This document shows, one piece after another, positions 34,001-44,854 of a stretch of 64,000 bases of DNA. The position numbers and the translations under genes were made by a program. Under the pieces are notes generated by a model, which ran no database searches, was not told where the DNA came from, and saw only the letters and a list, made by a program, of their open reading frames with translations. Source of the stretch: Orbilia blumenaviensis. Lineage: Eukaryota > Ascomycota > Orbiliomycetes > Orbiliales > Orbiliaceae. The stretch covers positions 146,876-210,875 of the forward strand of contig JAVHNS010000022.1 in NCBI GenBank assembly GCA_036872755.1. The letters run 5' to 3'. The number at the start of each line of letters is the position of its first letter. The first letter of the stretch is position 1.

Positions 34001-36251
34001 TCCACAGGCCGTGCCCGCAGAAATCTTAGTATTAGGCTGTTTAACCAGGCGGGATCTCCCTACAAAGTGTTCTTGATTTCGACTAAGGCCGGTGGTCTCG
34101 GTATCAATTTGACGAGTGCAACAGAAGTGGTTATGATCGATGCTAACTGGAATCCACAAGCTGAGTACGTATAACACAACTTGCCTCTATTCTTTTTCTT
34201 TTTTCTTCTCTTCTTTTCTTTTCTTTATAAAAAAAAAAAGGCCATGCTAACAAAGATTATAGCTTGCAAGCAATGGCACGATCACACCGTATTGGCCAAA
34301 CCAAGAAGGTCACCGTCTACAAACTTGTTACTCAGGGTACTGTTGAGGAACAAATGATCGGTCGTATCCAGAAGAAGTTGTACCTGTCCGCCAAGGTTAC
34401 GGAGTCCATGCGTGACATCCACAGTAGCAGAAAGTTTCCTGGTGCCTCCAACTCTCTAGGAGACGAAGAAGATGATGCGCCTAAGTTTACTATGAATCAG
34501 CTTATGACACTCGTCCGACGCGGAGCTCAAGCGATCGCACGACCCGAGATAGATCCCAAGGAGATGATGGAATGGGACTGGGAGACCATGTTGGAAAAGT
34601 GTAAGAATTACACAGTGGTTGACCACGACGGGGATGGCGATAACGAAGATGAAGTGAAGAAGAGGGAGAGAGAAGAGGAGTGGCTGAACAGCGCTGAGAA
34701 GGTGGAGACGAGGCTCTTTGAGGGCAAGAAGATGGGCAAGGACGAGATGGAGAAGCAGGCCAAGGCCACTGCGGCAGCCGAGCTGGACAGGAGCGACAGG
34801 AGGGCCGGGAAGAATCGTACCGTCATGGTCGACGGTTACGAGGTTCTCAAGGAGACTGTCGGGAACGACCAGTGGTATGTAGTTTATCCGTCGATATCAG
34901 TGTTTAGTATGGCAGACTGGCTAACAGATTTTGGTTTAATACAGGGAGGCCGTGGCTACCATGGCCGGGAAGGATCCTCGCCTTAAGGATCCTCCCAAGC
35001 GAAAGAAGGCAAAGATCACCAATCAGGACTACTGTCAGGTTTGCACTGACGGTGGTGATATCGTTTGCTGTTCGAGCTGCCCACGGTCCTACCACTACGA
35101 GTGCCTCGACGAGGAGCACAAGTACAAGAGCAATGGGAAGATGCAGTACCATTGCTCTCAACACGAGTGCTACGACTGCGAGCAGTAAGTCCCCCCCCCC
35201 AGGTTATCTCATAAATCAGACGATCCTGTGCTAACATATTTCTTGCAATAGGAAAACCTCCGACGCCGGTAACATGCTTTACCGGTGTCGTTTCTGCGAG
35301 CGCTCGTACTGCGAGGACTGCCTCGACTTCGACAGCGCCAAGCTGATCGGAGACGAGATCCTGGAGTTCCAGCTCCTGGAATACTACGCGATCCCGCAGG
35401 CCTTCTACGTCGAGTGTCACAACTGTGTCGAGGGTCGAAAGGACCCGGAGTACAACGCTGCCTGTCTTAACATTATCAGGGAAGCGGAGGAGGAGCGTGA
35501 CCGAAGGGTCAAGGTGAGGGAGGAGGAGCTCGCGGAGGCGAAGAAGAAGGCGGAGAAGATGGAGGTGGAGAGCATGACGGACGGCACCACGGTGGCCGGG
35601 GGCAGCAGCGGGATCATCACGCCCGCAGGGGAAGTCGACGGAGACAACAACGTCGTCATAGTGGATGCCGATGATGTCGAGTCGACTGAAACCGCGGGTG
35701 GGAGGAAGAGGAAAACGAGGGGCAAAGCTGCGGTCAAGAAGGAGAACGTCAAGGCCGGGAAGGGCAAGGGCGTCAGAAAAGGGAAGAAAGCTGAGCCGAT
35801 CGAGCTGGAGGGTGCGGAGGGCGAAGAGAAAGACGAGGGAGATGAAACCGCTGGTTCCGCTGTCATCACGAAGAAAGGCAAGGGTAAAGCTAAGGAGAAG
35901 AGCGTAGAGGAGACCAAGACCAAGACGCCTCGCACGGCCACGCCCAAGCTTTCGACTTCGAAGAAAGGCAATGAAGTCAACGGATCAAGTAAGAAGGTCA
36001 AGCAGACCGGTTTGGACGCCTTCTTCTCGAAGAAACCTGCAATCCCGACTGCTGGTGTTAGAAGCAGTCCAAGGAAGAGAAAGGACCCCGGTAACAGCTT
36101 TGGAGGAGATGAGATTAGTGGACCATCGACTCCTGCTAACGGAGGTGGGAGTGCTAGCGGAAGAAGCACCCCTAGCAGAGGTGCTAAGAGATCCGGCGAT
36201 GCTCCCGCAGAAGAAGCCAGCGGCAGGAAGAAGATGAAGGTTTTAAGTTAG
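31097..36251 (+). CDS. SNF2-family chromatin remodeller with PHD-C5HCH and PIP box
   Basis: Seven exons: 31097-31291, 31537-32513, 32581-33053, 33117-34164, 34263-34874, 34945-35184 and 35252-36251; total 1514 residues. All junctions are GT-AG and restore family sequence (WRYVA|LDEGHQIKN, NWNPQA|DLQAMARSHRIGQ). Walker A is GDEMGLGKT (about 420-428), box II is DEGH (about 550-553), then LTGTPIQNN, and motif VI is ARSHRIGQ (about 903-910). By eye the ATPase resembles the Lsh/ISWI/ALC1 group. CQVCTDGGDIVCC...YHYECL (from about 1132) is a PHD finger, directly followed by a second Cys-rich finger CRFCERSYCEDCL, as in PHD-C5HCH modules. The basic tail contains QTGLDAFF (about 1433-1440), a canonical PCNA-interacting peptide, plus Lys-rich nuclear signals. 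The protein is expected to be a nuclear nucleosome remodeller. The exact subfamily is not certain. Confidence 0.93.
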
Positions 36252-37994
36252 ACGCCCGGGGTTTTTTTTTTGTGGACCTGTCTGGTGTTGACACTTTATG
36301 CATTGTTTCCTCTGCCACATATTACTACTATTATTACTATCCTTCCTCCGTTTACGCAAAACCATCGCCGCTTTTACTTTTTTTTTTTTCGGAAACAAAA
36401 AAAAAACCAACATACGACTTTTAATTATCACATTGCTGGATCGTTTTTATACGAAGGTGTTAACGGGCTCTCTTTCTTCCGTTTTTCTTTACACACGGTG
36501 TTCTTTATTCTTTTTTTTTCTTCTCCTAAACAAAAGACTGTGTGTTCCGTGTACTTTTTTACTAGTATTATTATTTAAGTGGATATAGAGATAGACGTCA
36601 GGATGGGTAATAAAATGCAATGAATGGGATTTTCCTTTTTTGTTTTACTATCTTTGTGTTACAGTCTCGCCTCTTTTAAGATCTAGATCGATCGCGTGCG
36701 AGAGTGTATACATAAACATATACGTAAATACTTACCTAACGAGGATGCACGAAGGTTGTGTGGCGGGTATGTATGTATGTATGTGTAACTTGCGTGCTGG
36801 GTTATCGGTAGGTCGGTAGGTCGATAGGTCCCGGGGGAAGGGGGTCTATCTTCGAAGACCTAGGCCTCTTGATCAGATGGTTCCCGACCAGTCTGCACAT
36901 CCAACAATAATTAATAATCATCCATGGCCAGACCGCCCTGCATGCATACATGCTGTATTACATTGCAATACGTTGCAATCCCCCCCCCGGTCAGGTTACC
37001 GTAGCTATACTGCAGAAAGGGCTGCAGGGCAATATCCGTTTAACTTATTGGCACTGCGGCTGGTGGTGGGGGATTGCACTGCAGCCTGGGGGGTCGTTAG
37101 CTAGCTAGGCTTCCGAGCTCTCGGGCCCGCTCAGAGGCAGTTAGGCATTGACTGGATAATATTGAATAACTACGGTGCGCACCCGCCCGCCCGCACTACA
37201 TCTATCTATACTATACTATCCATTGTGTACCTGGATGGGTACATGTATACATAGGTATTCTCCGCGTGTCAATGGAGAGATACCTTATAGTTACTTCCGA
37301 CTTAATTGATCATGACAGCCCTCGTTTCTTTTTTTCTTGCATGGTTACGATCGATCGTGTTGCCGGCCCGCACAGGTCTTGGATTCTCTCTTTTTTTGGG
37401 GGGGGATAGTTACGAGCTGAAACATCGGGCGGGATCAAGAGTAAAAAAAGCCTTAAAAGCGGGATCGAATTAATCCTTGACCAGAAAAATAGGATTAGCT
37501 ACCCTAGATTTAATTGATTTTTAATTTAAAAAAAAAAAAAAAAAAAAAGCAGGAACGGTTCGGTTCAGCCCAACAACAACGTCAGCCCTTTGTAAGTACA
37601 GCTGGTAGGTACCTAGGTAGTCAGTGCCTGCATGCATGTATGCACACATAACACGGTACGGGTAACCTAGGTGTACCTGATGGCAGGATCTAAGCCTTGT
37701 CTTGGTTTTTTGGTCTTGTCTTTCGGGATGTACCGCTCCCTCGGGCCAGGGGAGGGCGCGGATTTAGGGTTCTATATATATACCTATATATACCTACCTA
37801 TATATATTAATATGCTTTGTCCATACTGGAATATCTGGGTGGTGTATATATATACATATATCGGTGTATGGTCCTCCGTTCGATCGATGCTTGCTTCGTA
37901 TATATACCACTTTGAAGTCTAGATACTTGCAAAAGTACTTACCTAGATACCTTACCTACTATCTGTTCAACCGCGAGCAGACAGGAGGAACACA
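36252..37994. other. Intergenic with microsatellites and poly(A) tracts
   Basis: No gene is seen. It contains a GTAT microsatellite (36768-36786), a run of 21 A (37528-37548), repeated cctaggta/ggtacctagg motifs around 37605-37680, and TATATA-rich stretches (37760-37870) before the F-box gene. Confidence 0.5.
36768..36786. repeat. GTAT microsatellite
   Basis: About four and a half copies of a 4-bp GTAT unit lie in the 3' region of the SNF2 gene. Confidence 0.75.
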
Positions 37995-39041
37995 ATGCGT
38001 CCCCAAAACCAACCCGATAATACCATAAAAACAGACGGCGTCTACAGCCGACACTCACTTACAACAGCGACGACGACGACTACGACGACAGCAATGTCAA
38101 CAACATCCACAAAACCCCCCAGCATTAACAACAACAACAACAACTCCAGCAGCAGCAGCCACCACTGCTACCTCCCCGCCGAAATCCAAATGATAATCCT
38201 CGAAAAAGCCGACTGGAAACTCCACCCGACCCTAACCCAGGTCTGCCGTCTCTGGCGCCACTTCATCCAAACTTCCGCCCGTGTCAAACTCAACAGATAC
38301 TTCCCCGTCGAAGCCACAACCCACGGATTCGACAACAGTCCCGGCGAGGCGGAATTCCCCCGTCCCAGACCCTGGCTTCACAGATCCCTCGCTTATCTCA
38401 AACAATTCATCATCGAAAAAAATTCCAAAAATGTACAGTTCAGGGCGTGTAAAATCGAGGTTATCGGACAGCGACAGCAGGAACCTTTACCTGTTGAAAG
38501 CTCGAATTTTAGCCGTCCGAGATCGACGCTTTCGCGACCGGTGTGTAGACTCTGGCCGGATATGAAATGGGGATTATTCAAAGACGATCCGATCACAATC
38601 TACCCGGGCATAGATAATAATAATCCAAAAACAACAACATTAAGAATCGCACCGAGGGAGATAGTAGTCTCGTTCCACTGCTGCGATTTCTGCGAAAGTA
38701 TAAGTGATAAGGGGAATCAAATCATAGGATTGGGCGCCGTGGCTAAAGTATCCGGTTACCTGAATTTTGTGACTGAGGAGGTTAATGATGAGATGGAGAG
38801 TTGTTTGAAGAGGAGGGGGGTTAAGCCGTCGTCGTCGTCGTCGTCGCGGGCGGGGGAGAGGCTTAGGGATTGGGATGATGGGACTGTGGTGGAGTTTTGG
38901 ATGGGGAGGGATCCGCTGTTGGTGTTCAGTCCCAGTCGGTATGATACGGATACTTTGAGGTTGTGGTTCGATGCGCGGGTGAGGCGGTGTGAGATTGACT
39001 ATAATCATAATTATCAAGAGAGAGGGTCTTTAGAAATATAA
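37995..39041 (+). CDS. F-box domain protein
   Basis: A single exon encodes 348 residues. The N-terminus is low complexity (Thr, Asn and Ser runs from ACN/AAC repeats). An F-box-like motif follows at about residues 58-95: YLPAEIQMIILEKADW...TLTQVCRLWRHFI. The remainder has a Cys pair (FHCCDFC) and a Ser run, but no WD, LRR or kelch repeats visible. F-box proteins bind Skp1 and select substrates for SCF ubiquitin ligases. This LPAEIQ...VCRLW style is typical of large F-box expansions in filamentous ascomycetes. A second ATG at 38094 (MSTTSTKPPS) is an alternative start. The substrate is unknown. Codon use changes from C-rich in the first half to G/T-rich in the second half. Confidence 0.75.
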   Translation: MRPQNQPDNTIKTDGVYSRHSLTTATTTTTTTAMSTTSTKPPSINNNNNNSSSSSHHCYLPAEIQMIILEKADWKLHPTLTQVCRLWRHFIQTSARVKLNRYFPVEATTHGFDNSPGEAEFPRPRPWLHRSLAYLKQFIIEKNSKNVQFRACKIEVIGQRQQEPLPVESSNFSRPRSTLSRPVCRLWPDMKWGLFKDDPITIYPGIDNNNPKTTTLRIAPREIVVSFHCCDFCESISDKGNQIIGLGAVAKVSGYLNFVTEEVNDEMESCLKRRGVKPSSSSSSRAGERLRDWDDGTVVEFWMGRDPLLVFSPSRYDTDTLRLWFDARVRRCEIDYNHNYQERGSLEI

Positions 39042-39803
39042 CTTGGACCTACCGAACTAGAATATTATTATTATTGGTAATAGCATCGATATCTCGAACG
39101 AACGAAACATAGATGCGTGAAGCTGTAGCTATATTAGGTAGATCTATTAGAATCTTCAGCCTAAATACTTCTACGCCACACCAAAAACCTTAAGATTTTT
39201 TCAACACGCAACATAATATCACCGACATCGACGCCGATAGATAGATAGTCCCTCGATTATATGATATCTTGAAAATAAAACGTTTAAACTATACAAAAAC
39301 ATGTGTGCCAATGAAAAAAAAAACCAAGAACCGTTATTAACAGTGGGTCTTAATATAGTCCCAATCGACAATAACTACCTTCAATCTCACCACCACCACA
39401 GTACTCTTTTTGTAAAGCTGACTGACTAGCGTCAGGCACCAGAAACCAGAAACCGGAAACCATGCATGGTTAACGGATAATCGATAGCAGTGCGATCAAG
39501 GACCAGGGTGTGCTACCACAAGTCCATCTTCCCAAACCCGCTTCTGGCAAGGGTCTGTCGCTGGGGTTAACGTTTTTAAACAATATCAATAACAGGCGAA
39601 TTGCATTTAAACGCATAACGTTAACTTCGTCAACCACGGGCTGGTTATTTAAGAAACCCCGGTTGGGGGGGCTTTCTTTGTCAAAAAAAAACTAAACCAC
39701 TTGAATTCCAAGAGTATTAGTTACTTCGTCAGGAGCTGTATTTCTATTTTGTATTTAATATCGATATATATCGTATAGATATATTTTATATAATAAAAAA
39801 AAG
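39042..39803. other. Intergenic, promoter of GPI-protein gene
   Basis: No gene is recognised. The 39510-39695 frame is short and ends in a homopolymer. The last 80 bp before 39804 are AT-rich with TATATA-like stretches. Confidence 0.4.
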
Positions 39804-40548
39804 ATGCGCCAATCTCTCTACCTCCTCATCACCACCCTCCTCCTCCTCTTCACCCTCCCAACCCACGCCGCAAACCCCTTCGTCTACCAATACCGCAACG
39901 AAAACGCGCACATAGCCTACAAAGGCGACGTCTCCATAACCTGGAACACCTTCACCAAAGCCGGCAACCCGTGCACCATCCAACTAGGTCCTCAAAACCA
40001 CTCATGGTTCTACATCGGCCTCCACCCGAACTGGGATCCCAACCCGCTATTCTTTGAACTATCACACGTTAGCTCCGTAAAATGCGACTCCAGGGGGGAG
40101 AACTGTGTGGATTTCGATAGTACCACCTCCAAGGGGTTTTTTATATACACTAATGATGAGATTTATAATCTGGAGTTTGCGTCGTCTGTTGTGGAGTTGA
40201 ATTTTGATAGGGGGGAGTCTGGGGAGTATGAGTTGCAGAGGACTGTGGATTTTGGGAAGGCTAAGGTTGGGAGGGTTGACGGGTTGGATGGTGATGGTGA
40301 TGAGAAGGGGTATAGAGTACAGCTGGGGAAGGATAGTTGGTTGAATAATAATACTTATGAGCCAGGCGTTACGTTGGATTATCAGGGAAATCAGGGAAAG
40401 GTTAGAGATTTTGAGAATGGCTGCTTTTTGGATCCGAAGTATTCGATTGATTTTATGACGTTGGAGTGGTATGTATCCTTCAACCTTAATCTTTTTTTTA
40501 GTAAAAAAACTATACTATATAGGTAGTAATTGGGGAATTATTGAAAGC

Positions 40549-40582
<34 letters not shown>

Positions 40583-41170
40583 ACCGGCATCCACGACGAC
40601 TTCGGCATCGACTTCACATTCACAAACCAAGCCGCGAAAGCTTCATTTTATCTAAAAGCGAACCGAACCGAAATGACGCTCACGTTCACCGGAAAACGAA
40701 ATATTTCGGAAAATACGAATCAGCTGTGGGATTACCCGGAGATAGATCTGGATACGAGTGATCCTGATATGCCGGGTTTTAACTGGAGAGGTGGTGGTGG
40801 TGGTCCTGTGGCTTTTGGAGGGGATGCGCCGAGTAGACTGAGGCCTACGGTTGTGGGGACGGAGATGGTGGAGGCTACTAGTAGTGTTAGTAGGAATATG
40901 ATGGCTTCGAGGATATCGTCGTCGACATCTATAGAGGCGGGGTCGACTACAGGAGTTACGTCGTCGCCGTCGCCTAGCAAGATCGATCTTTCTGGCGATG
41001 TAACTTCGTCGGATTCGTTGGAGACTGCGGGCCCGACGAGCTCACAGTCGGGGCCTGGGCCTGAGACTTCTATCCCCTCTTCTGGGCGTAGGCATGCCTT
41101 TGATTTTGGAACTCTGTGGGCATTATTGCTACTCTGTCTCACAGTTGTGAGCATGTCCGTATTATTGTAG
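39804..41170 (+). CDS. Secreted, probably GPI-anchored surface protein
   Basis: Two exons, 39804-40468 and 40582-41170, give 417 residues. The 113-bp intron has donor GTATGT, a GCTGAAT branch and a (TA)n run directly before the AG acceptor; splicing restores TLEW|TGIHDDFGIDFTF. Residues 1-22 form a signal peptide (LYLLITTLLLLFTLPTHA). The exposed part contains Cys residues and N-glycosylation sequons (NHS, NRT, NIS). A Ser/Thr-rich stalk (about 310-385) precedes a hydrophobic C-terminus (FGTLWALLLLCLTVVSMSVLL-like), the layout of a GPI-anchored wall protein. No catalytic domain is recognised. As in the neighbouring F-box gene, base use shifts from C-rich to G/T-rich along the first exon. The function is unknown. 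Confidence 0.8.
40549..40580. repeat. (TA)n microsatellite abutting a 3' splice site
   Basis: About 15 TA dinucleotides run up to the AG acceptor of the GPI-protein gene. A length change here would alter the branch-to-acceptor distance. Confidence 0.8.
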
Positions 41171-41344
41171 CAGAAGCTTTGATCAATGCTTGCATGAAGC
41201 CTTCGAATCCTTCTATCTTTCGATCCTGAAGTTCGATCTGTGTCTGTATATATCTATAGTATCTTATATTTTGTATAATTATCTTTCCTCAAAACCCTGA
41301 CCTTTCCAAAGCACGCCCCGAACGCCTAGTTTAATTAAATATCC

Positions 41345-44250
41345 TCAATAATACTGCCATCCAGCCCCCACAACCTCCTCAAACCTTTCCAAAATCTTCC
41401 CCCCAACGAATTGTTCAAAGATAACCCTCCGGCTCTCCTTCTCGATCGTTACAAAATCCACCAATCCACACCCGCTCTGTTGTAATTTCGTAAGAACCGC
41501 TTGCGCCGCATATGAATTCATCCCGCTGTTGCGTAGAAAGTTTTCCCACTGGTTTTTTTTGATAACAATAAAACAATCATCGTTAGTACCAAATATCAAT
41601 GTAAGTATCGTTTGTTAGAAGGGGGGGTTAGCGATATGTATGTATATATATATATACCTTAGACTCCATCTCCGCAACACCCACTTCCAACCCGACATTC
41701 TTCCACTGTCTCGAATAAAGCCCCATAATCTCGACCACCCACTTCCCAAGCTCTTGTACACCCGCCTTCCCGCCGGTAGGTATAACACTGACCTCAACAT
41801 CCCCAATCGCCTCACAGAACCCGATGAATGCCGCTAAAATCGCACAATCCGTCGAACCTAGTTCAACCTGCCCATTTCCACTATCAGTACCTCCTCCGAA
41901 GTCGATGGATACCCCGACTATCAACGTTTGATACCTCCCCGATAAGTGGGATATACGGTCTCTTATTCCATCAGATGGTTTAGGTAGAGAATTCACCGTA
42001 GAAGTAGGGAAAGAAGAAGCTGAGGCGGTATTAGTATTAGGCAGCGGCCGCTGTCTGATAGTTTTCAGATCTGTGAGTATTACTCCGACGAGTGGTGAAA
42101 CGATGATATCCGCTTCTAAAGTTTGTTCGTCGGGTACTTGGTCTTGTTTTCCGAATATTTTATGGGTTGAGGAAAATGGTTCGAATCCTCTTTCTATGAA
42201 TTTCGAAGTCGGGCAGAAGGATTTTATGGTTTTGTAGAGGGTGCGGTTTGTTAAGAAGGTAGCGGAGATTATGAAGGTTGATTTGGGATCATTTACTGGG
42301 ACTGGGACTGGGGGTGGGGAGGTTGAGGTGGGTGGTTGTTGGATTGTTGATGGGTTGGTTTGGGAGTGGGAGGGGGGCGGGATTGTAGGAGAAGCAGATG
42401 GTGAGGAAGAATGGAGTGACGGTTCGATTGGGGTATCTGCTAAGATACGGCTTTGGTGGGATAAGAATAAGGAGAGGTTGCTCTTTGGGTCTAGAAGTAC
42501 TAAACGGTTTCTGGGTCTGGTGGATATTTGTGATCTTTTTCTTTCAATCAAGCTATCGAGATCGGTTTTAGGCTTGATTTTGGCGCATTCGAGTTCTTCT
42601 TCTGGGGGTTCATCTTTCCAGAAACTCTCATCTTCATCTTCAATTATAGTCTCCAACGGGAGTACGGGGAATACTTCTTGGATCCGTTCCCACAATTCTT
42701 CCTCCGTCTCAGGAAGTATCGTTTCTGAAACCCCGGATTGAGGAGCTGATCCTGTAGTACTGATAGTCCAGCATAGCCCCGCGATATCCAAACTCTTTCT
42801 ATATTCCCATTTCTTCATAATCTCACCATCAAAGACTTTCGCCAACGCGGGCCGGTTCGAATCCTCAGACGAACACCAGGGGGGACGGGGTCTCTTCCAA
42901 TTCATAACCGGCAACTTGACACGCAAACTTTCTTGTACCCCCGATTCCAGCTCCATCGAATCCTCCAACTGCTCCTGTTGAAGCTGCATCAAAAAGAATT
43001 GCGCACCAGGCTCCATTACCCCAAGTGTGAACTCGGACATCGCCGATTCGGTAAGACAGTCGTATGTATTAAACCCTTCACCGTTATCATCTCCATCTTC
43101 AGATGGATCCAGAGAGGGTGGTCTGATGAATTCTTGAACTGTTTCTGAGAACCTTACCCGTTTCGTCGGGCGGTGTGATGGTGATGAAGAGTGGGCTCTG
43201 TCAACATCATCTGAAAGTAGGTTTTGTTTGCTTGGACTGGTAAATGGGGGTGTTAATGGCTCTTCGATACGGAATTCTGTTGTTAGAGATCTGGTTGGTG
43301 ATGAACTGATGAGTGGCGGCGGCGGCGGTTGCTGGATGGATAATAATAATTGGCCGGTCTCCGGGTCTTCGTCGAGTGTATCATTACCCAGGCCACAACT
43401 CTCGATATTAATGAGAGGAAGTAAGTTATCCTCGGGTTCGAGGCTTAGGGGCTCTATCTGCCCGGCAATTTCGATCAACGGGTCTGGTAATGGGAAGCCG
43501 AGTGGTGTGGGTAGTGGAGACAGCGGTGTAGTGATCTCCTTTGGACTCGGACACTACTTATCAATATACAGGACTTATGGTTAGACAAATTGCTCTTATT
43601 CTGGTATTGGGCATAGATGGAAATAGAGAAGTCATAGGGAAAGAAATACATACGTCTAGATAATCCAAATTACCTTCGCGCTCTTCTGGCCTGACCCCTT
43701 GAGTGGGTTCCTTAACCATCTTCCTCAGGTACTCCAATACCTTCCTATCAACCGCCATCCTTTCACCAGCATAGTCTTCCGCAATTTCATTTCGTCTATC
43801 CCAGGCCCATGTCGGGAACTCCAACCCTTCATCCTCGGTATCATCCAACACCAGTTCCTTCAAAGGCAGTTTCTTCAAATCAAACTTCGTCCCTTGAGCC
43901 TTAGCCAATGAAGCCGATTCATACCGTAAAATTGGCACGTCAACGTAAGGACTATCAAATTCTGCATCTTCGTTCTGTAATATTTCGTTGGAGTCAACGT
44001 CGCGAAGCGATATAGTTCTCGATAACAGCGAGCTGACATCTCTGGAAACTTCAAGACGCTCATTAGAGAACTCGTAGGCCTTATCTCTTAACTGCAGGGT
44101 TTCGAAAAGGCTGGAAATCAGGTCGGTGGGGTTGACTGCTTCTTCTTCGGCGTCGTAGGGCAGACAGATGAATGAAAGAGGTGATATGGAGGTGTGGTCC
44201 TCAACTAGATCGTAGGCTCGGGCGTAAAGGAGGAGTGATTCTTCTGGCAT
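41345..44250 (-). CDS. Zip2/SHOC1-like XPF-fold protein (putative meiotic crossover factor)
   Basis: Three exons (minus): 44250-43654, 43553-41658 and 41548-41345, total 898 residues. Intron 1 (43554-43653) is GTATGT...TCTAACC...GTAG. Intron 2 (41549-41657) begins with GTATATATAT and ends AACCAG. The C-terminal 300 residues look like a degenerate XPF nuclease core: FIISATFLTNRTLYK, a short FIERGFEPF strand, DIIVSPLVGVILTDL, then tandem-helix segments WENFLRNSGMNSYAAQAVL and GGKILERFEEV. The ERKxxxD nuclease triad is absent, so catalysis is unlikely. This matches what I recall of fungal Zip2 and animal SHOC1, which bind branched recombination intermediates in the ZMM pathway with Spo16/SPO16. 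The N-terminal 550 residues are low complexity. Assignment rests on pattern memory, not alignment. Confidence 0.65.
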
Positions 44251-44661
44251 CTCGGGTTTTATAGATATATAGCATTCCCTTATAGTATATGATGAGGATG
44301 GTATTCGAGGGAGGTTGGTATTTGATAAAGTTTGTTATACTAGGTGAGGAAGGGGGTATGATGATACGGGATTGGAGTTAGTTGGATTTAGAATGAGTTA
44401 GAGCTTGCCGCTGGATCTATAAATCCATGGGCTATCCGTACGACTAATATAGGTATGTAGACTTCAAAGGATAGCCCCATAAGACCTTATGTTTTTTCAC
44501 ATTCCTAACATAGCAGATGATATGCATAACATCACGTTGATAATATATAATCATTACATTTCATAGGGAAGCGGTGCGATCTAGCGTATATGAAAACGGA
44601 ACTAAGGGGCTTTATAAAGCTTGAAGTTTTACACCTGGGTGCACGCATAATAAACTACATA

Positions 44662-44669
44662 TCACGTGA
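44662..44669. promoter_or_regulatory. TCACGTGA E-box
   Basis: A perfect 8-bp palindrome of the bHLH (Cbf1/Pho4/USF) type lies about 410 bp upstream of the Zip2-like start codon. A second CACGTG is at 44947-44952, on the other side of the 11-bp array. Confidence 0.45.
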
Positions 44670-44766
44670 CTACTTTGGGCTTCATAAGTGTCCTAAACCA
44701 TTGGCCACCCGTTTGCTGACCGTTGCTTGACTGCTACCTTATAGTTTTCGAAATGGTTTCATAGCA

Positions 44767-44854
44767 GTTGACGAACGGTTGATAACCGGTTGTTGGACGG
44801 TTGCTGAACGGTTGCTGAACGGTTGCTGAACGGTTGCTGGACAGCTGCCGAACG
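44767..44854. repeat. 11-bp tandem repeat (gttgctgaacg), 8 units
   Basis: Eight consecutive 11-bp units run from gttgacgaacg through three perfect gttgctgaacg copies to gctgccgaacg. Most units contain AACNG/CNGTT, the Myb core, so the motif recurs once per helical turn. The array lies about 520 bp upstream of the Zip2-like start codon. Confidence 0.85.

Noticed and set aside
35417..36169. 250-codon minus-strand frame
   Set aside because: Antisense to the Lys/Glu-rich last exon of the SNF2 gene; it reads as Ser/Leu/Phe-rich low complexity.
42179..42864. Two ggttcgaatcc words (42179-42189 and 42854-42864) that look like tRNA B boxes
   Set aside because: Both lie inside the Zip2-like coding exon and no cloverleaf or A box is nearby. 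No tRNA gene was found in the window.
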